The notes under the pieces were generated by a model. It searched no databases. It saw only the letters and a program-made list of their open reading frames with translations, and had not been told where the DNA came from. A program made the translations under genes and the position numbers. A stretch of DNA of 64,000 bases from positions 513,591,565-513,655,564 of the forward strand of contig NC_053390.1 of NCBI RefSeq assembly GCF_905171765.1, written 5' to 3'. Origin of the DNA: Bufo bufo. Its lineage: Eukaryota; Chordata; Amphibia; Anura; Bufonidae. Each line of letters starts with the position of its first letter. The first letter of the stretch is position 1. Shown piece after piece: positions 33,741-45,056 of the stretch.

Positions 33741-34506
33741 GTCTGACACCATCTTTTTTTTACCCTTCTTCTGATCTGTCAAATGTAACAGCTGTAGGGA
33801 CTGCATGACATGGTCCATATTTTGCATCAGAATTGGCTTATGATTTGGTAGCCAAAAGCAGGAGTGGGTACAAAACACAAAAGACATGCAAATATTCCAT
33901 TCACGTGTCCTCTCTGTTTTGGATCCACTCCTGTTTTTTTGGGCTTTAGCAATACTGATGGCTTACTGACCAAATGCTGACCAAGTGAAGGTGGATGGTC
34001 CACAGACAGGATCAGTTTTTTAGGGGTTATTGTTCTGACAGATCAGAGGAAGGGCAAAATAATAAGTGACGTCAACACAAACTTACTGCTGACATCCTCT
34101 CCACTCTGTCGGGGGGCTTTACTTGTATAAGCGTTTAATAGAACAGGTTATGTATAAATCTATGTGGAAGGAGTGCATTCTTTCATGCTATAGTAGGATC
34201 TTGGGCCTCTTCACGGTTAACATTGACCTGTAAGGCTGAGTTCACACTTGAGTTATTTGGTCAATTTTGGCCCCGTGACTGCCCAAATAAGTGAAGTGTG
34301 CAGTGATTCTAAGAGCGACGCCTGTCATCTACATGTCATACTGACTCACAGTATTGTTTCTCTACCACAGCAGACTCCCTATGCGTGTTACTGCAAGGCA
34401 CAGTGTTCTACACCACTATAAAGGCTCTCTGGAGCCAGGAAATAGCCGCTTTTTAACGTGATAAATTTTTGATAAATAAATTTTTGAGAAATTCGCTCAT
34501 CTCTAG

Positions 34507-36534
34507 TGCTAGGTCTTCACCAGATAATTATAGACCAGTAAGCTTAACGTCCATAGTCGGAAAAATGTTTGAGGGCCTTCTACAGGACTTCATACAGGAT
34601 TATGTAACTGTAAATAATATAATAAGTAATATCCAACATGATTTTATTAAGAACAGAAGATGTCAAAATAACCTGATTTGTTTTTATGAGAAGGTGAGTG
34701 GAAGCCTGGACAGAGGGAAGGCTGTCGATATTGTGTTTTTGGACTTTGCAAAGGCGTTTTGATACTGCCCCACATGAATGACTAATGGATAAATTGAGGT
34801 CTATTGGTTTAGAAAATATAATTTGTAATTGGATTGAAAATTGGCTTTATGATCGTATCCAAAGAGTTGTGATCACTGATTCCTACTCTGAAAGGTCCCC
34901 AATTATAAGTGGTCTACCCCAAGGTTCAGTGCTGGGTCCGCTATTATTTAACTTATTCATTAATGACATAGAGGATGGGATTAATAGTGCTGTTTCTATT
35001 TTTGCAGATGACACCAAATTTTGTAATACGGTACAGTCTATGGAAGATGTTAATAAGTTACAAGCTGACTTGGAAAAACTTACTGTTTGGGCCACCACTT
35101 GGCAAATTAAGTTCAATATAGATAAATGTAAAGTTATGAACCTGGAGCAAATAATCTGCATGCAGCATATGTCCTAGGGGGAGTAAAAATGGGAGAGACA
35201 CTGGTTGAGAAGGATCTGGGTGTATTAGAAGATCATAGACTAAATAATAGCATGCAATGCCACTCAGCTGCCTCTAAAGCCACTGAATTTTGTCTTGTAT
35301 TAAAAGGTATGGATTCGCGGGTCATGGATGTAATATTGCCACTATACAAAGTGTTGGTGCGGCCTCAACTGGAATACGCAGTTCAGTTCTGGGCACCAGT
35401 CCAAAAAAATGATGCCCTGGAAAGGAGAACAACTAAACTCATAAAGGGCCTGGAATATCTTAGTTATGAGCAAAGATTAAAAGAACTGAATTTGTTTAGC
35501 CTTGAAAAAAGATGTCTAAGGGCTCTTTCACACCTGCGTTATTGTCTTCCGGCATAGAGTTCCGTCGTCGGGGCTCTATGCCGGAAGAATCCTGATCAGG
35601 ATTATCCTAATGCATTCTGAATGGAGAGTAATCCGTTCAGGATGCATCAGGATGTCTTCAGTTCCGGTACGGAACGTTTGTTGGCCGGAGAAAATACCGC
35701 AGCATGCTGCGCTTTTTGCTCCGGCCAAAAATCCGGAACACTTGCCGCAAGGCCGGATCCGGAATTAATGCCCATTGGAAGGCATTGATCCGGATCCGGC
35801 CTTAAGCTAAACGTCGTTTCGGCGCATTGCCGGAGCCGACATTTAGCTTTTTCAGAGTGGTTACCATGGCTGCCGGGACGCTAAAGTCCTGACAGCCATG
35901 GTAAGTGTAGCGGGGAGCGGGGGAGCAGTGTACTTACCGTCCGTGCGGCTCCCCGGGCGCTCCAGAGTGACGTCAGGGCGCCCCAAGCGCATGGATCACG
36001 TGATCGCATGGATCACGTCATCCATGCGCATGGGGCGCTCTGACGTCATTCTGGAGCGCCCCGGGAGCCGCACGGACTGTAAGTATACCGCTCCCCCGCT
36101 CCCCGCTCCTACTATGGCAACCAGGACTTTAATAGCGTCCTGGGTGCCATAGTAACACTGAAAGCATTTGGAAGACGGTTCCGTCTTCAAATGCTTTCAG
36201 TACACTTGCGTTTTTCCGGATCCGGAGTGTAATTCCGGCAAGTGGAGTACACGCCGGATCCGGACAACGCAAGTGTGAAAGAGGCCAAAAGGAGGACATG
36301 ATTAACCTGTACAAATATATAAACATACGATACAAAAAATTTCAAGGAAAGCTATTCTGTGTTAAACCCCCTCTAAAAACCAGGGTCCACTCCCTACGCC
36401 TGGAGAAAAGATTCAGTCATAAGAGGCGACAAGCATTTTTTACAGTAAGATCTGTGAATCTCTGGAATAGCCTGCGGCAGGAGCTGGTCACAGCAAATAC
36501 AGTAGATGGCTTCAAAAAAGGTTTAGATTAATTT
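34507..36534 (+). pseudogene. LINE reverse transcriptase pseudogene (ORF2 C-terminal half)
   Basis: It makes cDNA at the insertion site in an active LINE. Visible motifs: NYRPVSLTS (about 34525), FLDFAKAF with the motif-A Asp (34738-34761), SGLPQGSVLGPLLFN (34908-34955) and FADD (35001-35012). A thumb/connection region and C-terminal LEKRCLR (35500-35520) then FFTVRSVNLWNSL (36438-36475) follow. An extra T after GCGTTT (near 34761) shifts the frame, a TGA follows PHE at about 34780, and a stop sits at 35175. A MITE separates LEKRCL from DMINLYKYI. The endonuclease domain is absent. Confidence 0.88.
35520..36286. mobile_element. Harbinger-like foldback MITE inside the LINE
   Basis: The ends GGGCTCTTTCACACCTGCG and CGCAAGTGTGAAAGAGGCC are inverted. 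The flanking triplets are TAA (35517-35519) and AAA (36287-36289). Removing the element and one triplet gives TGTCTAAGGAGGACATG-type sequence that reads CLKEDMI in frame with the LINE, which confirms a 3-bp target duplication. The GC-rich centre is palindromic (GCGCCCCAAGCGCATGG mirrored around 36010). Confidence 0.9.
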
Positions 36535-36740
36535 TTAGTTCAAAATAATGTGAGGCTTATAACAGTGTATAGAAATCTTGTTCTAAACACCCTTTTTCCT
36601 TTGGCCCAACCCCTTTTTAAAAGGAGGGAGGACATTGATCCAGGGATTTGTTCCTTGGATCAATATAGCAGGATTACAGGTTGGACTTGATGGACTTTTG
36701 TCCTTTTCCAACCTTAACAACAACTATGTAACTATGTAAC

Positions 36741-39440
36741 ACCCGTTGCAACTAGAGGCTCATTTGCATATATTAAGACATCATTTTTCTCAGCAATGCG
36801 GACATATATGAACATGGGACCAACACAGGTGCCTTCAGCTGCCAAGTATACATGCAACAAGTCAGCCAGTTTCATGCGTACAAATATGCTGACAGATGCC
36901 CTTTAAGGAGTGCTAAACTATTGAACATATAAGAGCAAACATATGACTCTTTCCGCGGATTACATTACAACACCTTTTGGCACTGTTGCTTGTTCACCAA
37001 TTTTAATTAATACCCTAAATGTTCTTTTCTCTGTGTCTGTTGCACTTTTGTGAGACACAGCTCATACCCTGCGTGTTAACCTCTTTGTTGAAGACTGGGA
37101 TAAATTTAATTTGTTGGCATTCAAATCAGAGTTGAACAAGTTTTAGCAAGCTATACAATCACAGGGGTGGTATATCTTTAAACATTTGTATGTAAATGCT
37201 TAAGCGCATAAATACAGATTTTTCATTCAGTGAAGGAAATCCACGGCTTCTATATAGATGACAGGTCCTAATCCAGCGCAATCGTTTGTTCTCTGTGCAT
37301 AATCAATGGGATAACCAGCTTCTTTGCCTACTATTATGTTTTTATAGCCTAAAGACACTTGAGAAAATATATAGGTAATGCAGCAATTAGGCCTATATAA
37401 ACTTTGCATCTTAATATTTAATTTCATTTCCCTTTAATGAACACTAAAGAGTTAAAGTCACCCAAGATAATAAAATCTCGGAGAAGCCCTCTAATTACCT
37501 AAAATAAAAAAACTGTTGTATACTCATCCTTTTATCCACTGCCGTGCCCTCTGTTCCTGGGCCAATCCTCCTGCTACTGCTTGTTTACAGACTGCAGCAG
37601 TGGTGTACTGCCATACAGGTGACAATGACAAGCACAGTGACGTGCATGTGTATGGAAAGTCACTGCTGCAGCCAATCACTGCCCTCAGCACTAGGCAGCT
37701 GAGGACAGTGATTGGCTGCAGTGATCATGTTCTATATACCAGCACATTGCCGCCACAGATTGTAAACAAGAAATTTCAGGAGGACCCGACCAGCACTGCA
37801 GAAAACAGCTCTGGAGACTGGCGTGAATAAACCATGACTTACTATTTTGGGCAATTGAAGGGCTTGTTCGAGTTTTTTAATTATCTTGGTCAACCCCTTT
37901 CATATCTAGTGGTACACCCCATTAAGCTCAGAATACAATGGAGTACATTAATCCACAAAAACCTGCTAGATAAGGATGGGTGATTTAAAGATGAATAGAT
38001 CATTTTAAGATTCAGTGATCGATAATTCGATAAATAACAAGTTGCACACTGCCAGGCAAATCTTTCTCAATGCAGTTGCCTCTTAAAACTGGATTTACAC
38101 GGAGCAATTCTGCAGCCGATTGTCTGGAAGGACGCGTTTGGATTGTCTCACACAGTGCCTAAGGTGCCGCAACTGTTTTCCATAGATGAATTCAGAAATT
38201 CAACAGATGCCCCTCAGAGGGACCGATTCAGTTGTCTCCAGGTGCAACAACCTAATTTTCCTCCGTGCTCCATACCTGCATTTATCCATTGGGCTAGGAT
38301 TCATTGCTGTATCGTAAGAACCCTTCTGTACCATATCACATTATGAGCCATATGCAGTGGGGAAGGCTATTGGATAAAGTGGCCCTGGGTGTAAGCCGAT
38401 CTGACAAGGAAGACACAAGGAAAACCAAAATCAGGAGCAGGTCCAAAACACAAAAGAAGAGCACATATTTACATGAGATTTTTGTTCTCTGTAGGCCCTC
38501 TCTTGGTTTGTGATACGTAAATCTATTGTACTTTATTCTAAGTTTATATGAAATGACATTGTATATACATAGTGATTTAATATTAAAAAAAACTTGAATA
38601 TGAGGAAACATCAATAATACCATTTCTTTCCTGGAAAACAATTATCCTTTTTGTTGTACACTCTGAATGAAATCTGATTCCTTCAATTTTTCCCAGCGTT
38701 GGAGCATCGGGTATGTTTAATGACATGTTACTTATGTGTTTTCATTCATAAAGCAGTGATTCATCGGAATTCTATGGAGACTGCTTCCCACCTATCTGGC
38801 ATTGTTCTGTGTCTCGCTATCTGACTGAAACCCTTCACTCTTTTCATTGGTAGAAATAGAAGAAAGCAATTTAATCTCATTCGTCATAGCTCATTCACAC
38901 AATTATATGTAAGTACATGTCAATTTATTCATTTTTATTCATAATATTCTGGATTTCACAAGATAGTATATGTGTAATAAGACTGACGGCATGTAAGTAT
39001 TTCATGAAAATGGCATTTCTGGTAAAGTAAAACTATATACCTGTAATCATGGAATCCCATTAAAACCGTCCTTAGTCAATAGGCTGATGTGGGTAATAGT
39101 TCATGCACAGGCTAATATAGAAATCTACCACCATGAAACAAATGCAGAATCCAGGGTCAAACTGGCCAGCCAGATTACCAGAGGAGGATCCTCTGGTGGG
39201 CATATGCTCTGATACCATAGTGAGCCTCAAAGATCCAAAAATATCTGGAGCTGCATTTGGAGCCAGACACTTGCCACTAGGGTCTATTTTATTTATTCAA
39301 AACGTATTAGACTATATTGATGACATAAAGGTTGAACCCAAGAATAATCTTCTCTGGTGGGCTCAAGGAATCCCGGTCTGACACTGACAGCACATCTGTA
39401 AAGTAGTCCTCACAGTTCATGGTACCTTGCTCCACCCTGA
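36741..39440. other. Mostly unassigned sequence
   Basis: 37669-37715 holds a strong inverted repeat (CTGCAGCCAATCACTG and its complement around CACTAGGCAG), probably part of a degraded MITE spanning about 37440-37850. The rest, including ORFs at 37516-37830, 38143-38513 and 39133-39381, shows no recognisable protein or repeat. Confidence 0.5.
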
Positions 39441-39452
39441 CACTCCCTAGAG

Positions 39453-39599
39453 CAGTGATGGGCAAACTGCGGCTCTCCAGCTGTTGTAAAACTACAACTC
39501 CCAGTATGCCTATTCTGCCTACATCTATCAGCCTACAGCAGGGCATGATGGGAGTTGTAATTTTACAACAGCTGGAGAGCCGCAGTTTGCCCATTATTG
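39453..39599. mobile_element. 147-bp hAT MITE with perfect 8-bp TSD (same family as 16521)
   Basis: CCCTAGAG is duplicated exactly at 39445-39452 and 39600-39607. The ends CAGTGATGGGCAAACTGCGG and, on the opposite strand, CAATAATGGGCAAACTGCGG are near-identical over more than 50 bp, so the element is an almost complete hairpin. Each arm has a TACAACTCCCAGTATGC or TACAACTCCCATCATGC block. Non-coding. Confidence 0.93.
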
Positions 39600-39607
39600 C
39601 CCTAGAG

Positions 39608-40376
39608 CCATTCAGTGACTGGAGGGTTTATCCTTTATTCCCTTGGGGCACCTGCATTATGGTAGTTGGGGTGCCCTTGATGGTGAACACTTTGGCTGGG
39701 TGCAAGGTACGTAGGAGTGGAGATGCAGTCTGGTGAATGGATGATGGAGTCAATATTCAGGTCCATTGGTTGCAATAAATAAAGTCTTTACTAAATCAGT
39801 GATGGGAGTAGTAGTACATATAGAAGCAAAAGGAACCATTCCAAAGTATATAGTCTCTTCCCAACAGCAGTGTATGGGCATCAACCATAATGGTAATAGT
39901 AGTGATACCTGTTTCTTTCTCTAAAGACTCTTCACAGTCTCTACAAGACTGCTCTTGTTAACCCTTTCTGCAGTTCCTGGGCTGAGTCTTTTGCCACAAA
40001 CTAGCGGTGCCTTACTGATGTTATCTTGCATGGCCTGGATAATGGTTCTGGACCTTCTGAAACTCAAGGGTAGTCTGGTGGTAAAGTTTCCTCTTGGTGG
40101 CTGAAGGCTAAGAGACAGAGATTCTCTGGACTTGGGCCTGGTCTGCAGGAACTCTCACACACGTCCTCCCTGTAGCTCTGTTCAGACTGGACTCACTAAC
40201 TGGCCAGGATGTGGGCCAAGTCCATAACCCTGGTAATCTAAACATACTACAAATATTAACCCAATATTAGGCCCCACACATTGTTCTTTGTTTTACACAA
40301 TGCATAGAAATAAGTGCTTTCGCAATAAATTACAGCATTTAACTTGGTAATATTGAATTTACTCCTTTAGCAGTAA
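39608..40376. other. Unassigned sequence
   Basis: No repeat borders, coding signature or RNA gene recognised in this stretch. Confidence 0.5.
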
Positions 40377-40380
40377 TTAA

Positions 40381-40746
40381 AGGGGTTATCTAGGAATTTA
40401 CATTTATGACCTATCCTCAGGCACCCCCGCTGATCAGCCATCAGAAGAGGCCGGCGCTCTGTGAGAGCCGCAGCCTCTCCCTAGGCCACATCACATAACC
40501 GTACATCGGTAACATGGCCTAGTTGCAGCTCAGCACCATTGAATTGAATGGGGCAGAGCTGTAATACCAAGCACAGCTGCTCTACAATGTACAGCATTGT
40601 GCTTGGAAAGCTGCCACAAGATGTCTGCACTCACCAGAGCTCCTGTGCGGCCGCTCTCTGAAACAGCTTATCGGTGGGGGTACCGAGACTCATACCCCCG
40701 CTGATGTGATAATGATGACCTATCTAGCAATTACTGGGTAATACCT
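40381..40746. mobile_element. TTAA-flanked MITE
   Basis: TTAA occurs at 40377-40380 and 40747-40750. The ends AGGGGTTATCTAGGAATT and AATTACTGGGTAATACCT are imperfect inverted repeats, and ATGACCTATC occurs near both ends in inverted order (GATGACCTATC on the right). The interior contains CCCCCGCTGAT on both sides. Non-coding. Confidence 0.7.
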
Positions 40747-41677
40747 TTAACCCTTTGCAGTCATCATCTCAGGCACTGCATCCGAGTCAGTCAATTTACA
40801 GGTAGGAGCTATCCATTTATAAAGCCGTGAAGAAAAATCCTTGAGTTCTCCAGCTTGCAGCTTGTCAGCAGACATACAACTTATGTTTGCTTTTCTCTTT
40901 ACAATCTGCAGTCTGCTAAAGCGTATTAATACTCTTGCAAGGCATTAACAAACAAGATGACAACCCCTCTGTAGTCTAAGAGTCTAATGCAGTCAAAAAA
41001 CACTAGTCCTTTTTAAATGTTTATATAGTATCTGTTATTGCTACTTGTTGGGGTAGAGCATTCCATAGTTTGAATACTCTAACTGTAAAGAATCCTTTCC
41101 TGCATGAATGTCTAAAATTCCTTTTGTTGGAAGAGAGAAAGATAGGCTGAATTGAATATTTTTGGCCTGATTCTTCTGTTTTCCCAGGAGATAAGCCACC
41201 ACCGGACATGTCTGGTACCGGCTTTCTCCTCTTTCTCCATTGACAACACAAGCATGCTCAGCCGAGCCGAAAATGTATGTGTAAGAGGGAGTTGGGAGGG
41301 AGTTGGTAAAGATGGCTGTTGGCCAACAACTATTGAATGTGCATGACGAGCTTAAGGCATTTTTTTTACAATCTTTTTTGTAAACTGCCTTTCTTACTCC
41401 TTTATACGTAGAATATGGAGTCTAACACTGTATCCAAAGTTCAAGATGTCACCTAACAAAAGGTTTATAAAGGGGTTACATTACACTGGTTTACAGGTTT
41501 TTATGTCTCATTATATATAAGTACCCCAAAATCTTATTTGCAGCTGCTGCCTTTCATTAAGTACTATTGCTTAGTTTACTTGTAACCAAAGTACCCAAGT
41601 CCTTTTCTTGCCTTGTTGTTCCCACTTTAATTCCATTTCATGTGTATGCAGCCATTACCCTACATTTACCATATTAA

Positions 41678-42847
41678 AGGGGTTGTTCTAGTTATGTAAA
41701 AAATATTAAAAAAATAAAGCACTGTAAGTCTGATGGTCAGCAATATATAGATAAGCTAAGCAAGTTTTAGGCAAACAAAAATTATATTTCCTCATTTCCC
41801 TGTTCTGTTCTGGCCCTTTGTTGACATGCAGTTGCAGAGCTGTGTGGGCGTGTAAAGAACAATCTCTGAGGCGTTCCTCATGAATATTTGTGGGTATCAA
41901 CAAAGACTGCCTTTCCCCTCTTCCTGCTCTGCAAAGTGAGTGAATAACATTGCCACTGTGTCTGCTATCTGGCTGCTGGGATACTCATGTTGTATGCTTG
42001 GGACTACAAGTACCTGCTGTTAAGTACATTTCTGACACACACAGGGTCTTTCCCCTGCCTATTCTTGTCCAATGCTCTGCAGACACTTCCTCACAGTCAG
42101 TAGAAGAGGACAGAGGAGAGAGCCCCTCCAGTCTTTGTCAGCTCTGTGTCTGCAGGGTGAGGTGGGGGGAAAGATCCTGTGCACAGCATTTGTCTCTTCA
42201 CTGCCTGTAGAAGAGGAAACCATGTAGCTGCTCAATACCTGAGGCAGAGCAGAGCATCCAACCCTGAGTCTGTGCTTCTTATTGTAGAAGGAATTATACT
42301 TTCCTGAGGAATCCAGTGGGAGGGGAGACATAGGGCAGACAGCTAATCCAGCAGATCGGGCCATGCAAAGGGAGTCGCTTGTTCTCCAACCACAGCACAG
42401 CCTTCACAGTGATGTTCGGTGCACAGAGGCAGACCTGCTCCCTCCAGCTCCCTCAGACTTGTGCATAGAACATCATAAGAGCAGGGAAAGAATCTGACAT
42501 CACAGGTCATGTGCCCCTCAGCTAACTCAGGGCCACTGTAGATTAAAGAGGACCTTTCACTTGTAAAAACTATGTGAACTAAGTATGCTGCCATGTAGAG
42601 CGGCGCCCGGGGATCTCACTGCACTTACTATTATCCCCGGGCGCGGCTCCGTTCTCCCGTTATGCCTTCCGGTACCTTTGCTCCTTAAGCAAAGGTACCG
42701 GAGGGGATAACGGGAGAACGGAGCGGCGCCCGGGGATAATAGTAAGTGCAGTGAGATCCCCGGGCGCCGCTCTACATGGCAGCATACTTAGTTCACATAG
42801 TTTTTACAAGTGAAAGGTCCTCTTTAAGTAAGCTAATTGAAAACCCC
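41678..42847. mobile_element. TTAA-type element within LINE-2
   Basis: The left border is TTAA (41674-41677) followed by AGGGGTTGTTCTAG. The right border reads CTAATTGAAAACCCC then TTAC (42848-42851), an imperfect match to the inverted left end. LINE-related sequence lies on both sides. The interior has no protein of known family; the ORFs at 41950-42364 lack signatures. A second foldback (42547-42823) sits near its right end. Confidence 0.55.
42547..42823. mobile_element. Near-perfect palindromic TTAA MITE
   Basis: TTAA occurs at 42543-42546 and 42824-42827. The ends AGAGGACCTTTCACTTG and CAAGTGAAAGGTCCTCT match exactly, and the arms stay almost identical for about 140 bp to a TTAA-containing centre near 42688 (GCAAAGGTACCGGAGG against CTTCCGGTACCTTTGC). 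The arm interiors are GC-rich (GGCGCCCGGGGAT). Such arm identity suggests a young copy. Confidence 0.92.
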
Positions 42848-43090
42848 TTACATTTGCATAGTTAGAAACATACAAAGAGGAAAAAAATAACTTGGACAAA
42901 ACATTTAACATTCATCTGCCACATTCTTACCCTTGGTACCAGATTATCTAGGTCTTTCTGTAATATTTTACAACCAAGCTGGCTTTTATGTATCATACAC
43001 AGTTTTGTGTCATCAGCAAAAACAGACACTTTACTCTCAATCCCGTCCACAAGATAATTGATTAATAGATTAAAGAGAATTGGGCCTTAA

Positions 43091-43440
43091 AGGCTCTTTA
43101 CATGTGTTGAGAATCTTCCAGATAATTTTTAAGTGTTCATAGGAACTCTTGTTAGCGATTATTTGGCAGTGTAAAGGTGCCACTGATTAAATGATGAACA
43201 AGCAAAACACTCATTCATTGGGTAATAGAGCATTTGTGCGGATACAAACAAAATTTTTGTTTGCCTGCAGCAGATCATGCTATGTAAACATCACTCTGCG
43301 GTCCGGCAAATGAGTCTGTATGGGGACAAGTGATGGCATTAGCAATAGCAGTGGTCTCCTCCACTGGCAAGCAGACATTGCCAGAAAGGAACACTTCCTT
43401 CCTGACAATCGTCTGTTGTATTGTCCCTTCTAAAGGGACC
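43091..43440. mobile_element. TTAA MITE in LINE-2 (first of a pair)
   Basis: TTAA lies at 43087-43090 and 43441-43444. The ends AGGCTCTTTACATG and, on the opposite strand, GGTCCCTTTAGAAGG are loosely inverted. LINE sequence (the GPILFN segment) stops at 43086. The interior has no coding content. Its right TTAA is also the left TTAA of the next element. Confidence 0.6.
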
Positions 43441-43444
43441 TTAA

Positions 43445-44177
43445 AAGGGTTCTCCGGGAATTAAGAAAATAAAAATACCTAAATATTTACTTTATTATAA
43501 ATATATTTCCAAATACCTTTCATTAGTTATAATGGCTCATTTGGTCTAGGGAGCAATCATTAGGAGAAATAAACTGGCTGTCGTCCTATTAGTACACAAA
43601 AAACCTGTCCTAATCACACAGGAGGACAAGTTACTTCAGAACATTGAGGTAGAGAGATGCCTCATCCTCCTCTCCTACTTGTCACAGATTATGATCCTGA
43701 ATTCATCTGATAAGATCTTCAGCTGAATCTCTGTAGGAATTGAGTTTGTGAGGAGACATTGAGTACAGAGAGGACGGATAGGACAGACTGTGATAATGTG
43801 GGGCTGTGTTAATGGAGACTGCATACAAGTGCTGCACCCCTACCTCCTCTCTGTACTTCATATCTCCTCATGAACCCTATTCCTAAAGAGATTCAGCTGA
43901 AGATCTTATCAGCTGTATTTATGATCATAATCTCTGACAAGCAGAGCAGAGAGAAAGATGAGGTGACTCGTTAGCTGAGTGTTGTGAAGTAATTTGTCCT
44001 CCTGTGTGATTAGGGCAGGTTTTGTCTGTACTAATAGGACGGCAGCCATTTTATTTCCTCTGATGATTGCTCCATAGACAAAATGAGACATTATATCAAA
44101 AGAACGGTATTTGGGAATATATTTATAATAAAGTAATATTTAAGTATTTTTATTTTCTTAATTCCCGGAGATCCCCT
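43445..44177. mobile_element. Foldback TTAA MITE in LINE-2 (second of a pair)
   Basis: TTAA lies at 43441-43444 and 44178-44181. The ends AAGGGTTCTCCGGGAATTAAG and CTTAATTCCCGGAGATCCCC are inverted, and the arms continue with TAAATATTTACTTTATTATAA against TTATAATAAAGTAATATTTA. The fold extends to a centre near 43810. LINE sequence (SSRVQGSVL) resumes at 44181. Non-coding. Confidence 0.88.
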
Positions 44178-44400
44178 TTAACACAGATCCTTGTACTCTG
44201 CTGCTGACTTTATAGCCTGTTTTGAGTATATACCATTTACAACCACTTTTCTGTACCACAACCAGTTCTTTACCCATGTGCCTATATTGCTCCTAGTCGC
44301 TGCAATTGTAGCTTCAGCAAAAAGCTCTTGTGTTGTATCATATCAAATGCTTTGGCAAAATCTGCTTTGTGCCGCAGGCAGAATGAAATGTACTTGAAGG

Positions 44401-45056
44401 TTAGCAGCTAATACAGTAAATCAATAACTGTATTTATAAACTATTTTCCTGGACCATGCAGGAGATAACATAAGTCAACTTTTCATGACATGTCAACTCA
44501 GTGGCATTAAATAAGAGGCAAGTGAGTTCAGTTACTTTGGCTTCATATTCATAGCTGTAAGCAGAATATAGAAAGCCAAGAGGCAATGCAAAAAGTCCTC
44601 TTGTCTTTGACATACTATGTGTTCTTTAGCTTTACTGTACACGTGAGTTGGAAAAACATGCAGCATGAGCCTCTGTCAATACTTCTATTAGTGTTTTCCC
44701 TGCTTTTAAAATGAGATTTTCAATGTAGCCTTTGGTTTGAAGTTTACTTTTGCAAACAGGTTGACACGTGTTCGGTATGAAAGCCAACAGTGTACTTTGT
44801 GCTCATTTCATACAGCAAACAATCATTTGATCTGAGTCTGATGATCAAACACAAAAATATTTGTCTTAGTCTCGGCTTCAAAATGAGAATTGTTGCTATG
44901 AAATCTTTCCTGGCAAACTGGCGATCACCATCATGTCTGCTGAGTTTTATGCTCATTTTACAGATCTGTCACAATGAAGACTAAAATATCTGTCCTCTGT
45001 CTAGCCGACCTTCAATTCCAATAGTTTAGAATTTCCAATAAACTGATACTTTGATG
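44401..45056. other. Unassigned sequence
   Basis: No recognised repeat border, coding signature or RNA gene. Short overlapping ORFs at 44744-44984 lack family features. Confidence 0.5.

Larger units (their letters stand above)
25353..34505 (+). mobile_element. hAT-2: autonomous-type hAT transposon with two nested insertions
   Basis: The left end TAGAGATGAGCGAATCG and right end GCGAATT...GCTCATCTCTA (34505, TTCGCTCATCTCTA) are inverted. Element parts are 25353-25689 (5' end and a CCTATAAATAGCC promoter-like box near 25583), 27989-28231, 29325-34505. In order it has a leader, a ~72-bp array (29333-29960), a BED-finger transposase pseudogene (30020-33228), a 3' minisatellite (33340-33740) and a 3' tail. 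A 2.3-kb TTAA element and a 1.1-kb foldback hAT interrupt it, so the native length is about 5.8 kb. The 8-bp flanks do not match (ACTGTAAA against GTGCTAGG). That the 5' fragment and the rest are one element is inferred. Confidence 0.75.
34507..36740 (+). mobile_element. CR1-like non-LTR retrotransposon, 5'-truncated, split by a MITE
   Basis: It begins inside the reverse transcriptase directly after the end of hAT-2, so its 5' part is missing. The coding region runs to about 36531, broken by a Harbinger-like MITE at 35520-36286. The 3' tail has TGGACTTGATGGACTTTTG and ends in short AACTATGT repeats (36720-36740) in place of a poly-A tract, as in CR1/L2-type LINEs. The CR1 clade call rests on the protein motifs and this tail. 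Confidence 0.85.
40985..44400 (-). mobile_element. Second CR1-like LINE, fragmented by TTAA MITEs
   Basis: LINE pieces on the minus strand, in coding order: 44400-44181 (motif A to QGSVL), 43086-42852 (LFNLLIN to FADD and beyond), 41673-41000 (connection region to C-terminus). Four TTAA-type insertions separate them: 43445-44177, 43091-43440, 41678-42847 and, within the last, 42547-42823. The 5' part and 3' tail are missing. Piece order and orientation agree with one original LINE copy. Confidence 0.78.
40990..44400 (-). pseudogene. Fragmented LINE reverse transcriptase pseudogene
   Basis: The motif-A region reads DFAKAFDMIQHK (about 44355-44320), followed by IGTWVKNWL (about 44290) and SSRVQGSVL (44207-44181). 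After the MITE pair it resumes with a GPILFNLLIN-type segment (43086-43050, one base out of frame) and SVFADDTKLC (about 43028-42999). Past 41673 come a decayed EKDLGTLV-like region and the C-terminal FFTVRVFKLWNALPQQV (41100-41040). Stops and shifts are frequent. Compared with the LINE at 34507-36740 it has a similar domain order but is a different, more decayed copy. Confidence 0.75.

Noticed and set aside
36741..40376. Host exons in the largest repeat-poor stretch
   Set aside because: No ORF has recognisable protein motifs, and I saw no splice-site pair with a coding signature. A protein search would be needed to exclude short exons.
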